Shown here in pieces: positions 48,874 through 58,111 of a stretch of 64,000 nt of DNA. The notes below the pieces were generated by a model, which ran no database searches, was not told the origin of the DNA, and was given only the letters and a program-made list of their open reading frames with translations. Source of the stretch: Arthrobacter sp. V1I9 (GTDB taxonomy: Bacteria; Actinomycetota; Actinomycetes; Actinomycetales; Micrococcaceae). Position numbers and translations under genes: made by a program. The stretch is taken from positions 3,906,001 to 3,970,000 of the forward strand of contig NZ_JAUSYU010000001.1 of assembly GCF_030817075.1 (NCBI RefSeq), in the 5' to 3' direction. The first letter of the stretch is position 1; every line of letters begins with the position of its first letter.

Positions 48874-51107
48874 GCAGCAACCTTGACGCCGGACCCGCCG
48901 GGCAGCCCCAGTCAGCCGTCGAAAGGCTGCACGTCGCCGGGCTGCACGCCCCTACGGACGCAGTCCTGTCCGTCCGGGACCTCAATGTCCGCTTCAACAC
49001 CGAGAACGGCGTGGTCCACGCAGTCCGTGGTGTTGATTTTGACCTTATGCCCGGTAAGACGCTGGGCATCGTGGGTGAATCGGGTTCCGGCAAATCCGTT
49101 ACGTCCCTGGCCATCATGGGACTCCTGCCCGCCACGGCCGAGATTTCAGGGTCCGTCCGGCTTAGAGGAAAGGAGCTGCTGGGCCTCACCGACAAAGCAA
49201 TGTGCGGGTACCGCGGCAACGATCTCGCCATGGTCTTCCAGGACCCGCTGTCATCCCTGACGCCGGTGTACACCGTGGGCACCCAGATCGTGGAAGCACT
49301 CACCATCCACAATCCCACGATGAGCAAGCAGGCCAAAGAAGCCCGCGCCGTCGAACTCCTGGCAATGGTGGGCATTCCCAGCCCCAGGGACAGGCTGAGG
49401 GCCTTTCCGCACGAGTTCTCCGGCGGCATGCGGCAGCGCGTGATGATCGCCATCGCAATCGCGAACAATCCGCGCGTCCTCATTGCTGATGAGCCGACGA
49501 CGGCGCTGGACGTCACCATCCAGGCCCAGGTGCTGGAGGTGCTGCATACCGCCCAGGAGGAGACGGGCGCCGCCGTCGTCATGATCACCCATGACCTGGG
49601 CGTGGTGGCCGGGATGGCGGACGACATCATGGTGATGTACGCGGGCAAGCCCGTGGAGACAGGGGCGGTGGATGACATCTATTACAACCCGCGGATGCCG
49701 TACACCATGGGCCTGCTCGGTGCCGTGCCGCGCGTGGACGTTGCGCAGAAGTCGTCGCTGATTCCCATTGAGGGCATGCCGCCCAACCTGATTCATACGC
49801 CCACCGGCTGCTCGTTTGCGCCCCGCTGCCCGCTGGCCTCCGACGCCTGCCTGGACGGCGAGCCTGCGCTGGCGCCGGTACCCGGAAGCGCCCTTCACCG
49901 TGCCGCCTGCATCAAGTCCGGGGCCTTGGGGGGCGAAGTGGACGTCCATGACGTCTTCTCCGCTCCGCCGGTGCCGGTGTCCCGTTTTGATGCCATTCCA
50001 CGCGGGGAGCGCTCGGCTGTCCTGCAGCTCAAGGATGTGCGCAAGCACTTTCCCCTGACCAAAGGCGCACTGCTCAAGCGCAGGATCGGCACCGTCAAGG
50101 CCGTGGACGGCGTCACCTTCGACATCCGCGAAGGCGAGTGCTTCTCCATTGTGGGCGAATCCGGTTCCGGAAAAACCACCACCCTGCTGGAAATCATGGA
50201 GTTCCACAAGGACCAGGACGGCGAGGTGGTGATAGGCGGCATCAGCAACAAGCAGGCGGCCGGTGCCAGGACCAAAGCCGCCATGCGCCGCGAGCTCCAG
50301 ATGGTGTTCCAGGATCCCACCGGTGCGCTGGACCCGCGGTTCACCGTGTACGAGGTGCTCGCCGAACCGCTCCAGAACGCTGGGATGGACAAGCAGGCCA
50401 TCAAGAAGCGCATCATGGAACTGATGAAGCTGGTGGGCCTGCAGCCGGACCACGTCAACCGCTTCCCCAACCAGTTTTCCGGCGGACAGCGCCAGCGCGT
50501 CGGCATCGCCCGTGCCCTGGCCGTGAACCCGAAGCTGGTGGTCCTGGACGAGCCTGTCTCCGCCCTTGACGTTTCCGTCCAGGCCGGCGTCATCAACCTC
50601 CTGGACAAGCTCCGGGCCGAGCTGGGCCTCAGCTACCTCATGGTGGCGCACGATCTCTCCGTGGTCCGGCACATTTCCAACCGCGTTGCCGTGATGTACC
50701 TGGGCAAGATCGTGGAAATCGGTGAAGTGGACCGGGTGTTCGATAACCCCCGCCACCCCTACACCCGGGCCCTGCTCTCAGCCATCCCGGTGCCGGACCC
50801 GCAGGTGGAGCGGACCAGGGAGCGGATCATCCTGCGGGGAGACCTGCCCTCACCGCTGGACGCCCCCAGGGGCTGCAACTTCGCCACCCGTTGCCCCGTC
50901 TTCGCTGCCCTGCCGCCGGCTAAGCAGGAAAAGTGCCTCACCCTGGAACCTCCACTGGAACCGGTGGCACCCTCGGCAGCGGCCCCGGCCCTCGCCGCGC
51001 ATCCGTTGCCGGTCCTGGACCAGCGCTTCGCCTGTTTCTTCCCCGACGGGGAACTGGACGAGGACATGCTGGTAGTCCACGAATCGACGGACCACCATGC
51101 ACCTTAA
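48870..51107 (+). CDS. Peptide-type ABC importer, fused ATPase (two domains)
   Basis: A 745-residue protein with two ATPase domains. Domain 1: Walker A GESGSGKSV, signature FSGGMRQR, Walker B VLIADEPTTALD. Domain 2: Walker A GESGSGKTT, signature FSGGQRQR, Walker B LVVLDEPVSALD. Each half ends with the Cys-rich oligopeptide-type tail (GCSFAPRCPLASDAC and GCNFATRCPVF), which may bind an Fe-S cluster as described for other Opp/Dpp ATPases. The first domain follows a 30-residue N-terminal extension. Confidence 0.92.
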   Translation: MSSNLDAGPAGQPQSAVERLHVAGLHAPTDAVLSVRDLNVRFNTENGVVHAVRGVDFDLMPGKTLGIVGESGSGKSVTSLAIMGLLPATAEISGSVRLRGKELLGLTDKAMCGYRGNDLAMVFQDPLSSLTPVYTVGTQIVEALTIHNPTMSKQAKEARAVELLAMVGIPSPRDRLRAFPHEFSGGMRQRVMIAIAIANNPRVLIADEPTTALDVTIQAQVLEVLHTAQEETGAAVVMITHDLGVVAGMADDIMVMYAGKPVETGAVDDIYYNPRMPYTMGLLGAVPRVDVAQKSSLIPIEGMPPNLIHTPTGCSFAPRCPLASDACLDGEPALAPVPGSALHRAACIKSGALGGEVDVHDVFSAPPVPVSRFDAIPRGERSAVLQLKDVRKHFPLTKGALLKRRIGTVKAVDGVTFDIREGECFSIVGESGSGKTTTLLEIMEFHKDQDGEVVIGGISNKQAAGARTKAAMRRELQMVFQDPTGALDPRFTVYEVLAEPLQNAGMDKQAIKKRIMELMKLVGLQPDHVNRFPNQFSGGQRQRVGIARALAVNPKLVVLDEPVSALDVSVQAGVINLLDKLRAELGLSYLMVAHDLSVVRHISNRVAVMYLGKIVEIGEVDRVFDNPRHPYTRALLSAIPVPDPQVERTRERIILRGDLPSPLDAPRGCNFATRCPVFAALPPAKQEKCLTLEPPLEPVAPSAAAPALAAHPLPVLDQRFACFFPDGELDEDMLVVHESTDHHAP

Positions 51108-51156
51108 GTTTTTTCGACCCACCAGCATCATCACCCGCACCAACGAAGGGAACACC

Positions 51157-52878
51157 ATGAGGAATCTGAACAAGATCGGCGGAGCGGCAGCCATTGCTGC
51201 GGCTCTGGCGCTGACGGCCTGCGGCGGCGGCGGTGGCGGGGCCACCGGGCCGGAAACGGCCAAGGGCCAGGAGGCAGGCAGCGACCTGTCCAAGCTCATC
51301 AGCGTCAATGAGAAGCCTGCAGCTGATCTTGAACAGGGCGGTAAGGTCACCCTGCCCCTGGGCAACATCGGCCCGGACTTCAACGGCTTCTCCAACAACG
51401 GCAACAGCGCAGACAACTCCGCGTTGATGGCCCCGATGAATCCTGTTGCGGTTTCGGGCGGCGGCATCGGCGGCTGCTGGAAGGTCGACTTCGAGGGCAA
51501 GGCCACGCCCAACAAGGACTTCTGCGAGGAGGTCAAGAACGAAGTCAAGGATGGTAAGCAGACCATCACCATCAAGGTCAACGAAAAAGCCACGTACAAC
51601 GACGGCACCCCCATTGACGTCAAGGCTTTCCGGAACACCTGGAACATCCTGAAGAGCCCCGATGCCGGTTACGACATCGTCACTTCCGGGTCGTACGAAT
51701 TTGTTGAATCCGTAGAGGCCGGCAGCAGCGACAAAGAAGTCATCGTCAAGACCAGCCGGCCGGTGTATCCGCTGGAGGACCTCTTCTTTGGCCTGATCCA
51801 CCCCGCCGTCAATACGCCGCAGATCTTCAACGAGGGCTTCAACGGCGAACTTCACCCGGAGTGGATGGCGGGCCCCTTCAAGCTGGACCAGTATGACACC
51901 GCAGCCAAGACCGTGAGCCTGGTTCCCAACGAAAAATGGTGGGGCACCAAGCCGGTCCTGGAAAGCGTCGTCTTCCGTCAGCTGGAGACGAGCGCCCAGA
52001 TTGCCGCTTTCAAGAACGGCGAGATCGACGGCGTGTCAGCCAACACCGTCTCCCTCTACAAGCAGTTGGAAGGCACCAAAGACGCTGAGGTCCGCCGCGG
52101 CCAGCGCCTGTTCGCCGGCGGCTTGAACCTGAACGCCCAGCGCATCACCGACGTTGCAGTCCGCAAGGCGATCTTCGCGGCAGTGGACCGTGAGGCCCTG
52201 CGCAAGGTGCGCTTCAACGGCCTGAACTGGGAAGAGCCCAGCTCCGGCTCCATGATGCTGCTGCCCTTCTCCGAGTACTACCAGGACAACTACCCCGTGA
52301 AGGAAACCGGTCCGGATGCTGCCAAGAAGGTATTGACGGACGCCGGCTACACCGCGAATTCTAACGGCATCATGGAGAAGGACGGCAAGCCCGCCGCCTT
52401 CAAGATCAGCAACTTCGGTGACGATCCCACCACCCTCGCCTTCGCCCAGACCCTGCAGAAGCAGCTCCAGGCTGGCGGCATGGATGTTGGCATCGACCAG
52501 CGTGCCTCTGCCGATTTTGGCAAGGTCCTCGGTGCACGGGAGTTCGACATGAGCGTCTCGGGCTACACGGTAGGTGCGGATGCAACGTCCGCCGTCAAGC
52601 AGTACTACGACTCCAAGACCAACGAGAACCAGCTGGGCGACGCCGAGCTGGACAAGAAGATCGCTGACCTCGCGTCCATCGAGGACAACGCCGAGCGCAA
52701 CAAGGCGGCCATGGAGGTTGAGAAGGAGCACATGGCGAAGTACTACTCCATGGGCGTGGTCATGAACGGCCCGCAGATCTCCTTCGTCCGCACCGGCCTG
52801 GCGAACTACGGCCCCTCCCTGTTCCAGAGCCTGTCCCAGGTTCCGGACTGGACCACCCTCGGCTGGGAAAAGAAGTAA
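51157..52878 (+). CDS. Peptide-type ABC importer, substrate-binding lipoprotein (SBP family 5)
   Basis: A 573-residue lipoprotein: MRNLNKIGGAAAIAAALALT then A-C gives the lipobox L-T-A-C. The body has ATYNDGTPIDVKAFRNTWNI, a family 5 hallmark, and ends ...SQVPDWTTLGWEKK. The ATG at 51157 follows GAAGGGAA; an earlier in-frame ATG within the ATPase gene would spoil the signal peptide. As the last gene it is placed after the ATPase, the reverse of the operon at 5.6-10.5 kb. The ligand is probably a peptide, but opines or sugars are possible for this family. Confidence 0.9.
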   Translation: MRNLNKIGGAAAIAAALALTACGGGGGGATGPETAKGQEAGSDLSKLISVNEKPAADLEQGGKVTLPLGNIGPDFNGFSNNGNSADNSALMAPMNPVAVSGGGIGGCWKVDFEGKATPNKDFCEEVKNEVKDGKQTITIKVNEKATYNDGTPIDVKAFRNTWNILKSPDAGYDIVTSGSYEFVESVEAGSSDKEVIVKTSRPVYPLEDLFFGLIHPAVNTPQIFNEGFNGELHPEWMAGPFKLDQYDTAAKTVSLVPNEKWWGTKPVLESVVFRQLETSAQIAAFKNGEIDGVSANTVSLYKQLEGTKDAEVRRGQRLFAGGLNLNAQRITDVAVRKAIFAAVDREALRKVRFNGLNWEEPSSGSMMLLPFSEYYQDNYPVKETGPDAAKKVLTDAGYTANSNGIMEKDGKPAAFKISNFGDDPTTLAFAQTLQKQLQAGGMDVGIDQRASADFGKVLGAREFDMSVSGYTVGADATSAVKQYYDSKTNENQLGDAELDKKIADLASIEDNAERNKAAMEVEKEHMAKYYSMGVVMNGPQISFVRTGLANYGPSLFQSLSQVPDWTTLGWEKK

Positions 52879-52922
52879 CAGCCCGCGCTGACTAGGTTCA
52901 ACTGAATACAGGCAACACGGCT

Positions 52923-52960
52923 AGGCCGGCATCTCCTGGAACATCAGGGGATGCCGGCCT
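52923..52960 (+). terminator. Terminator of the peptide ABC operon
   Basis: AGGCCGGCATC (52923-52933) pairs with GATGCCGGCCT (52950-52960), a perfect 11-bp stem with 16-base loop, 45 bases past the binding-protein stop. Confidence 0.75.
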
Positions 52961-53061
52961 TCGCCGCATCCCAAATGCTCTCTCACTTACTGCGGGTTTT
53001 CCTGCGACGTTCTATCACTTCTGGGGGTCTGGCCGACGGTGCGCGGGGGTACCGTAGCCCT

Positions 53062-54132
53062 ATGACTGACTCCGCCGCTCCACGCACCATCCGCACAGCC
53101 GTCGTCGGCTACGGCCTGTCCGGCAGCGTCTTCCATGCGCCCCTGATCGGGTCCGACGGTCGTTACTCGCTGGAGGTCATTGCCACGTCCAACGTGGAAC
53201 GGCAGAAGGCGGCCACTGCCCGGTATCCGGGCGTGAGGACAGTGCACGACGGCGATGCCGTCCTTGCGCGTGCCGCTGACCTTGACCTGGTGGTGCTGGG
53301 CACGCCGCCGGCGACGCACTACCCGCTGGCCAGGGCCGCGCTGGAGGCCGGGCTGGATGTGGTGGTGGACAAGCCGTTCGCCGTGACGAGCGAGCAAGGG
53401 CAGGAGCTTGTTGCCCTCGCCCGGCAACTGGGCCGGGTGTTGACGGTGTTCCAGAACCGGCGATGGGACGGTGACTTCCTGACGCTCCGCAAGCTCCTGG
53501 CAGCGGACGCCGTGGGGAAGGTGATTAGGTTCGAGTCGAGGTTCGAGCGGTGGTCCCCCGCCATCGCCAAGGCCTGGAAGGCTCACGCCACTGCGGCTGA
53601 CGGCGGCGGCGTCCTGTTCGACCTCGGCAGCCACCTGATTGACCAGGCCCTCCTGCTGTTTGGTCCCGCAACCGTGGTCCATTCGGAGCTGAAGGCCCGG
53701 CGCGCGGATGAACGCGCGGATGACGACGTGTTCCTGGTGCTGCAGCACCAATCCGGGGTTCTGAGCCACCTCACCATGAACATGCTCTGCGCGCAGCAGG
53801 GCCCGCGGTTCCGCGTGCTGGGTTCCGTCGGCGGCTTCACTAAAAACGGTGTGGACCCGCAGGAGCCCTATATTGTGGCGGGCGGCAGCCCCCTCGACGC
53901 AGAGTACGGCGAGGAAGCGCCGGAGTGGGCGGGCCTCCTGGGCCGTGACGGCCACCTGGATGCCCTGCCCACCGAGCGCGGCAGTTACCCGGAGTTCTAC
54001 CGGCTGCTGGCGGACAAGATCCTCGACGGCGGAGCAAAGTCCCCCCTGCCCCTGCCGGTCAATCCGGAAGACGCCGTCGAAACCTTAAAAATCATTGAAC
54101 AAGCAAGGGAACTGTCTGCGGCGAGAGCTTAA
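53062..54132 (+). CDS. Gfo/Idh/MocA-family oxidoreductase
   Basis: A 356-residue NAD(P)-dependent dehydrogenase. The N-terminal Rossmann domain has RTAVVGYGLSGSVFHAPLI, and DVVVDKPFAVTSEQGQEL holds the E/D-K-P motif with the catalytic Lys. The second domain has GGGVLFDLGSHLIDQALLLF with G-x-L-x-D-x-G-x-H. The S-G-S-V-F-H-A-P start is typical of YdgJ/YhhX-like members. The substrate is a sugar or inositol-like compound, not determined. TACCGT (53050-53055) lies 6 bases before the ATG without a ribosome site, so the mRNA is probably leaderless. Confidence 0.9.
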   Translation: MTDSAAPRTIRTAVVGYGLSGSVFHAPLIGSDGRYSLEVIATSNVERQKAATARYPGVRTVHDGDAVLARAADLDLVVLGTPPATHYPLARAALEAGLDVVVDKPFAVTSEQGQELVALARQLGRVLTVFQNRRWDGDFLTLRKLLAADAVGKVIRFESRFERWSPAIAKAWKAHATAADGGGVLFDLGSHLIDQALLLFGPATVVHSELKARRADERADDDVFLVLQHQSGVLSHLTMNMLCAQQGPRFRVLGSVGGFTKNGVDPQEPYIVAGGSPLDAEYGEEAPEWAGLLGRDGHLDALPTERGSYPEFYRLLADKILDGGAKSPLPLPVNPEDAVETLKIIEQARELSAARA

Positions 54133-54136
54133 ACGT

Positions 54137-54210
54137 CGGGACGGCAGCCATCCAGAAAGCGTGCGTCAGAGCGACGAAGGAGCAGCACGCGTTGGATGAC
54201 TGCCGTCCCG
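54137..54210. terminator. Long three-part hairpin between converging genes
   Basis: CGGGACGGCAG (54137-54147) pairs with CTGCCGTCCCG (54200-54210). Inside, CATCCA (54149-54154) pairs with TGGATG (54193-54198), and GCGTGC (54159-54164) pairs with GCACGC (54185-54190). The result is a nearly continuous 74-base hairpin that can end the oxidoreductase transcript (plus) and ald (minus). Confidence 0.75.
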
Positions 54211-54226
54211 ACGGCAGCAGGGGGTA

Positions 54227-55345
54227 CTAGGCCGAGACCAGTTCGTGCCAGTCCGCTACGAGCGGCAGGTCGTGTGCCTCGGAGACGGAGTGGTGGGCTA
54301 CGTGGCCGGCGGCGATGTTGAGGCCGGCCGCGAGGGCGGGGTCGCGCTCGAAGGCTGCCTTGACGCCCAGGTTGGCCAGCGACACGGCGTACCTCAGGGT
54401 CACGTTGGTAAGGGCGTAGGTGGACGTGTTGGGGACCGCGCCGGGCATGTTGGCCACGCAGTAGAAGATGGTGTTGTGGACCTTGTAGGTGGGTTCCTGG
54501 TGCGTGGTGGCGCGGGTGTCCTCGAAGCAGCCGCCCTGGTCCACGGCGATGTCCACGAGAACCGAGCCGGGCTTCATGCGGGCCACCAGATCGTTGGTGA
54601 CCAGTTTGGGGGCCTTGGCCCCCGGGATCAGGACGGAGCCGATCACCAGGTCAGCGTCCACCACTGACTTCTCGATTTCGTAACTGTTCGATGCCACGGT
54701 CTTCAGGCGGCCCTGGTACTGGGCGTCCAGTTCGCGCAGGCGGTTGATGTTGATGTCCAGGATGGTGACGTCGGCGCCCAGGCCAAGTGCCATTGCAGCG
54801 GCGTTGGTTCCGGCAACGCCCGCGCCAAGGACAACCACCTTGGCAGGGCGGACGCCCGGGACGCCGCCCAGCAGCACACCCTTACCGCCCGCGGGAGCCA
54901 TGAGGGAGGAGGCACCCACCTGCACGGACAGCCGGCCGGCCACCTCGGACATGGGGGCCAGCAGCGGAAGCGTCCGGCCTTCCTGCACGGTTTCGTAAGC
55001 GATGGCCGTGACGCCGGAGTTGATGAGCTCGCGGGTGAGTTCGGGCTCGGCGGCGAGGTGGAGGTAGGTAAAGAGGATCAGGCCCTTGCGGAAGCGGTGG
55101 TATTCGGCCTTGATGGGTTCCTTGACCTTCATGACCATGTCCGCGCGGGCCCAGACGTCATCGGCGTCATTGACGATCTCGGCGCCGGCGATGGCGTATT
55201 CCTCGTCCGTGATGCCTGACCCCAGCCCTGCGCCGCGCTCCACCAGCACGGTGTGGCCGTGGGTGCGGAACTCGTGGACACCGGCAGCAGTGATGGCTAC
55301 CCGGAATTCGTTGTTCTTGATTTCTTTGGGGACACCGATGATCAT
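54227..55345 (-). CDS. ald: Alanine dehydrogenase
   Basis: A 372-residue enzyme that interconverts alanine with pyruvate, ammonia and NADH. MIIGVPKEIKNNEFRVAIT is the family start with substrate-binding Arg and Lys. VVVLGAGVAGTNAAAMALGL binds NAD, and HNTIFYCVANMPGAVPNTST is the conserved active-site helix. The ATG at 55345 follows GGAG by 9 bases; a longer N-terminus from an upstream ATG (55405) is unlike the family. Divergent from a PucR regulator, which in Bacillus (AdeR) controls ald. Confidence 0.95.
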   Translation of the reverse strand: MIIGVPKEIKNNEFRVAITAAGVHEFRTHGHTVLVERGAGLGSGITDEEYAIAGAEIVNDADDVWARADMVMKVKEPIKAEYHRFRKGLILFTYLHLAAEPELTRELINSGVTAIAYETVQEGRTLPLLAPMSEVAGRLSVQVGASSLMAPAGGKGVLLGGVPGVRPAKVVVLGAGVAGTNAAAMALGLGADVTILDININRLRELDAQYQGRLKTVASNSYEIEKSVVDADLVIGSVLIPGAKAPKLVTNDLVARMKPGSVLVDIAVDQGGCFEDTRATTHQEPTYKVHNTIFYCVANMPGAVPNTSTYALTNVTLRYAVSLANLGVKAAFERDPALAAGLNIAAGHVAHHSVSEAHDLPLVADWHELVSA

Positions 55346-55464
55346 CGTGGGCTCCAGGTTCTCGGCCGGTAGGCCGGAAAGTGCGGAAGGATTGCGTATT
55401 TCCACGATAAATCCGTTTGTGAGCCAGCTGACACGGTGTGGTCAGCGGGGCACCAGAGAAACCC

Positions 55465-55474
55465 CGGAATTCCG
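55465..55474. promoter_or_regulatory. Palindrome between ald and pucR-type regulator
   Basis: CGGAATTCCG is a perfect 10-base palindrome located 120 bases from the ald start and 104 from the PucR start. It is a candidate binding site for the PucR regulator. Ten-base palindromes do arise by chance, so confidence is low. Confidence 0.35.
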
Positions 55475-55577
55475 CCGATTTCGTCCTAGCGTGCTCGACA
55501 TTTGTATAGTCACGGAGCGTCAGGTGTCGCCTGGTGTTCGTTCGTCCCCCAAGCTGCGAAGGCAGTAGTGTTGGCCC

Positions 55578-56795
55578 ATGCAGCAGGGCGTGGAGCAACT
55601 GGTAGAGCAGGTGGCGCAAAAGCTGGGCCGCGGACTGTCCCTGGAGGACCTGGACGGCGTGCTGCTGGCTTACAGCTCGAACCAGTCCCATGCTGACCGC
55701 GTGCGCGTGAACTTCCTGCTCAGCAAAAAAGTGCCGGCGGACGTGAGTGCCTGGCAGCTGTCCCACGGCATTGCGACAGCGGTGCGGCCGGTGGTGGTTC
55801 CGGCGAACCCGCTCCTTGGAATGCTCGGCCGTGTGTGTGTCCCGCTGATGGTTCGTGGCTTCCGCGTGGGCTATCTCTGGGTGCAGCAGGACTCCGTGGA
55901 GGAAAACCCGACGGCGATCCTCACCCAATTGCCGTCAGTCAACAACGAGTTGGAGATGCTGTCCGGGCTGCTGCTCGACTCGAACACCGCGGAGTCCGAG
56001 TTCCGGCGGGGGCGTGAGCGGGAGTTCCTGGCTGCGTGTGCCGGGGAAGCAAACGCGGTGGCGGCAGTGGCAGGGTGGAATGAGGTGCAGGGCCGCGGGC
56101 CGTGGCAGATGGTCAGTGTGCTCGATGCCGACGGCTGGGCCGGCGGCCCCGATCCCATCGCGTCCACCCTGATCCACCGGTCAGCAGCGCTGCAGGCCAC
56201 GATCGGCGTGGATGCAACCCTCTTCAGCGCCGGCACGGAAACCCACTCGGTGGTGCTGTTCCGCGAGTCAACGGGAAGGGCGAACCATGCGCAGGTCCTG
56301 GTCCATTACCAGCTGGAGTTGGCCAAGCGCTCCGGCCGGCCGGTCCACCGGGTCATCCTGGGGATCAGCGAAGGGTTTGCCAGGCCGCGGGAGCTCGCCG
56401 AGGCCTACCGTCAATCAAAAGTGGCTGCGCAGGCCGCTGCCGTTGATCCCCAGCTCGGGGAACTGGTGGACTGCCGGTCCACCGGCGTTTATCAGCTCCT
56501 GGCCTCTGCCGGAGGAGGGGCCGGCGCCTGGGCTGACTCTGGATCCGTCTACTTCCGCATGCTCGAGGACCACGACCGCAACGGTGAACTCATCCCGGTC
56601 CTGGAACTGCTGTACGACAACGACGGCTCCGTCCAGGATGTGGCTGCGAAACTCCACCTGCACCGGAGCAGCATCTACAACCGGCTGGGCCGGATCCGCC
56701 AGCTGTTGGGCGTGGACCCTCTGAAGGGGCTGCCCCGCCTGGAACTCCACGCGGCCCTCAAAATGCGCCGCTGGGCACTTCGGCCCCGGATCTGA
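55578..56795 (+). CDS. PucR-family regulator, probable ald activator
   Basis: A 405-residue regulator. The C-terminal PucR helix-turn-helix is DNDGSVQDVAAKLHLHRSSI, followed by NRLGRIRQLLGVDP. The middle (residues 150-290 approx.) is a GGDEF-like regulatory region without catalytic residues. No N-terminal purine-catabolism domain is obvious. Bacillus AdeR, of the same family, activates ald in response to alanine. TAGTGT (55566-55571) is 6 bases before the ATG, so the mRNA is probably leaderless. Confidence 0.87.
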   Translation: MQQGVEQLVEQVAQKLGRGLSLEDLDGVLLAYSSNQSHADRVRVNFLLSKKVPADVSAWQLSHGIATAVRPVVVPANPLLGMLGRVCVPLMVRGFRVGYLWVQQDSVEENPTAILTQLPSVNNELEMLSGLLLDSNTAESEFRRGREREFLAACAGEANAVAAVAGWNEVQGRGPWQMVSVLDADGWAGGPDPIASTLIHRSAALQATIGVDATLFSAGTETHSVVLFRESTGRANHAQVLVHYQLELAKRSGRPVHRVILGISEGFARPRELAEAYRQSKVAAQAAAVDPQLGELVDCRSTGVYQLLASAGGGAGAWADSGSVYFRMLEDHDRNGELIPVLELLYDNDGSVQDVAAKLHLHRSSIYNRLGRIRQLLGVDPLKGLPRLELHAALKMRRWALRPRI

Positions 56796-56803
56796 CGCGA
56801 GGA

Positions 56804-57226
56804 TCAGCCGCCGTCGGCCTCATTGCCGGCAGCCTGATCCGTAGCAGCCTTCTTCTGCCGGTCCTTCTTCTGCCCCTCCAGCCACGCCATGATCGCCGCC
56901 AATGGGATCCGGCGGTGGCTGCCGCGGTACTCCACAGGGATTTCCCCGCGGTCCGTCATGTTGCGGAGGTAGGTGTGCGAAATTCCCGCCAGTTCTGCCG
57001 CCTTGGAGGTGGTCAACATGTCCTCCACGCTGCTCACGGTCACCGCCTCGCCGCGGCTGAACCGCTGCAGAAGGTCGACGACGGCGTCCCTCGCCACGGG
57101 CGGCAGGCGGTGGACGGTGCCGTCCACAAAAACGGTGATGTCGTCGCTGCCGGCCAGAGCCTGCTGGAGCTTCACGGCCTCCTCGGGCGGGAGGGCGCCG
57201 GCCATCCTGGGAGCAATCAGTGCCAT
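56804..57226 (-). CDS. Excisionase-type helix-turn-helix protein
   Basis: A 140-residue protein with an N-terminal region of about 65 residues (DDITVFVDGTVHRLPPVARD) resembling antitoxin-like proteins, then a MerR/excisionase winged helix: MLTTSKAAELAGISHTYLRN and IPVEYRGSHRRIPLAAIMAW. The tail is Lys/Ala-rich. Such proteins are common in actinobacteria as possible antitoxins or regulators. No toxin gene is adjacent: the neighbours are PucR and a hydrolase, both on the other strand. Confidence 0.8.
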   Translation of the reverse strand: MALIAPRMAGALPPEEAVKLQQALAGSDDITVFVDGTVHRLPPVARDAVVDLLQRFSRGEAVTVSSVEDMLTTSKAAELAGISHTYLRNMTDRGEIPVEYRGSHRRIPLAAIMAWLEGQKKDRQKKAATDQAAGNEADGG

Positions 57227-57280
57227 GGCTCCAGCCTACCGGTGCGTCCACGCCTGCCGGTGTGCCCCGCGCTCCGGCGG

Positions 57281-57286
57281 TAAGCT
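57281..57286 (+). promoter_or_regulatory. -10 element of a probable leaderless transcript
   Basis: TAAGCT ends 6 bases before the hydrolase ATG at 57293 and no ribosome site fits between, so transcription would start at or next to the ATG. Confidence 0.45.
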
Positions 57287-57292
57287 CGCCTA

Positions 57293-58075
57293 ATGGCATT
57301 AGGTGATGGCAAAGACGTGCAATCCGGCGGTTTACAGGGAAGGCTCTACGCCTCCGTCCATCCGGGGGAGGCTGGAGCGCGGCCTACTTATGTGCTGCTG
57401 CACGGCATCGGTGTTTCCCACCGCTACCTGGCGCGGCTGCATCAGGAACTGGCGAAAGAAGCGGACGTCTACTCCTTCGACCTGCCCGGCTTCGGGAAGT
57501 CGTCAAAACCCGGACGCCAGTTGCAGGTCGAAGAGTTTGCGGCGTTCGTGAGCGCTGTCCTCGCGGAAGCCGGAGTCCATCACTATGTCCCGGTGGGCCA
57601 TTCCATGGGCACACAGTTCGCAGTGCAACTGGCGCTGCAGGAACCTGAGCGGGTGGACGGCGTCGTTCTGATGGGCCCGGTGGTGGAGACCAGGAGGAAG
57701 TCGGTGGCCAGGCAGGCGATGGCACTGACGCGGGATTCGATGTTCAGCGAGTCGCTGACCTCGAACGCCATCGTGTTCAGCGACTACCTCCGGGCAGGCC
57801 CGCGCTGGTACCTGACGGAATTGCCCGTAATGATGGAATACCCGCTGGAGGAACGGCTCGCGGGGGTCACCCAGCCGGTGCTGGTGCTCCGCGGCACCAA
57901 AGACCCCATCGCCCGCCGCCCCTGGTGCGTGAAGCTCGCCGAGGTTGCCCGGCAGGGAACCATGGCCGAGATCCTGGGCCAAGGCCATGTCTTCCAACAC
58001 ACTGCCCCGGAAACCGCTGCGCAGGCCATCAGCGGCTGGGTCAGGGCCGTCAACGGCTTCGGCGTCCCGGCCTGA
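57293..58075 (+). CDS. Alpha/beta hydrolase
   Basis: A 260-residue hydrolase. TYVLLHGIGVSHRYLARL gives the oxyanion-hole H-G. FDLPGFGKSSKPGRQL is the conserved strand-turn. YVPVGHSMGTQFAVQLAL holds the nucleophile Ser in G-H-S-M-G. The acid is in VLRGTKDPIARRP and the His in GQGHVFQHTAPE. Reaction unknown: esterase, haloalkane-type or C-C hydrolase are all possible. It stands alone. Confidence 0.87.
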   Translation: MALGDGKDVQSGGLQGRLYASVHPGEAGARPTYVLLHGIGVSHRYLARLHQELAKEADVYSFDLPGFGKSSKPGRQLQVEEFAAFVSAVLAEAGVHHYVPVGHSMGTQFAVQLALQEPERVDGVVLMGPVVETRRKSVARQAMALTRDSMFSESLTSNAIVFSDYLRAGPRWYLTELPVMMEYPLEERLAGVTQPVLVLRGTKDPIARRPWCVKLAEVARQGTMAEILGQGHVFQHTAPETAAQAISGWVRAVNGFGVPA

Positions 58076-58081
58076 CAGAGC

Positions 58082-58102
58082 CCCCCGCCATCACGGCGGG
58101 GG
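58082..58102. terminator. Terminator between hydrolase and ptsI
   Basis: CCCCCGCC (58082-58089) pairs with GGCGGGGG (58095-58102) with a 5-base loop, between two converging genes. It can work on both strands. Confidence 0.7.
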
Positions 58103-58111
58103 CCAGGGGCG

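Noticed and set aside
49251..50756. 501-codon minus-strand open frame opposite the fused ATPase
   Set aside because: Antisense shadow; the plus strand holds all ABC motifs in two domains.
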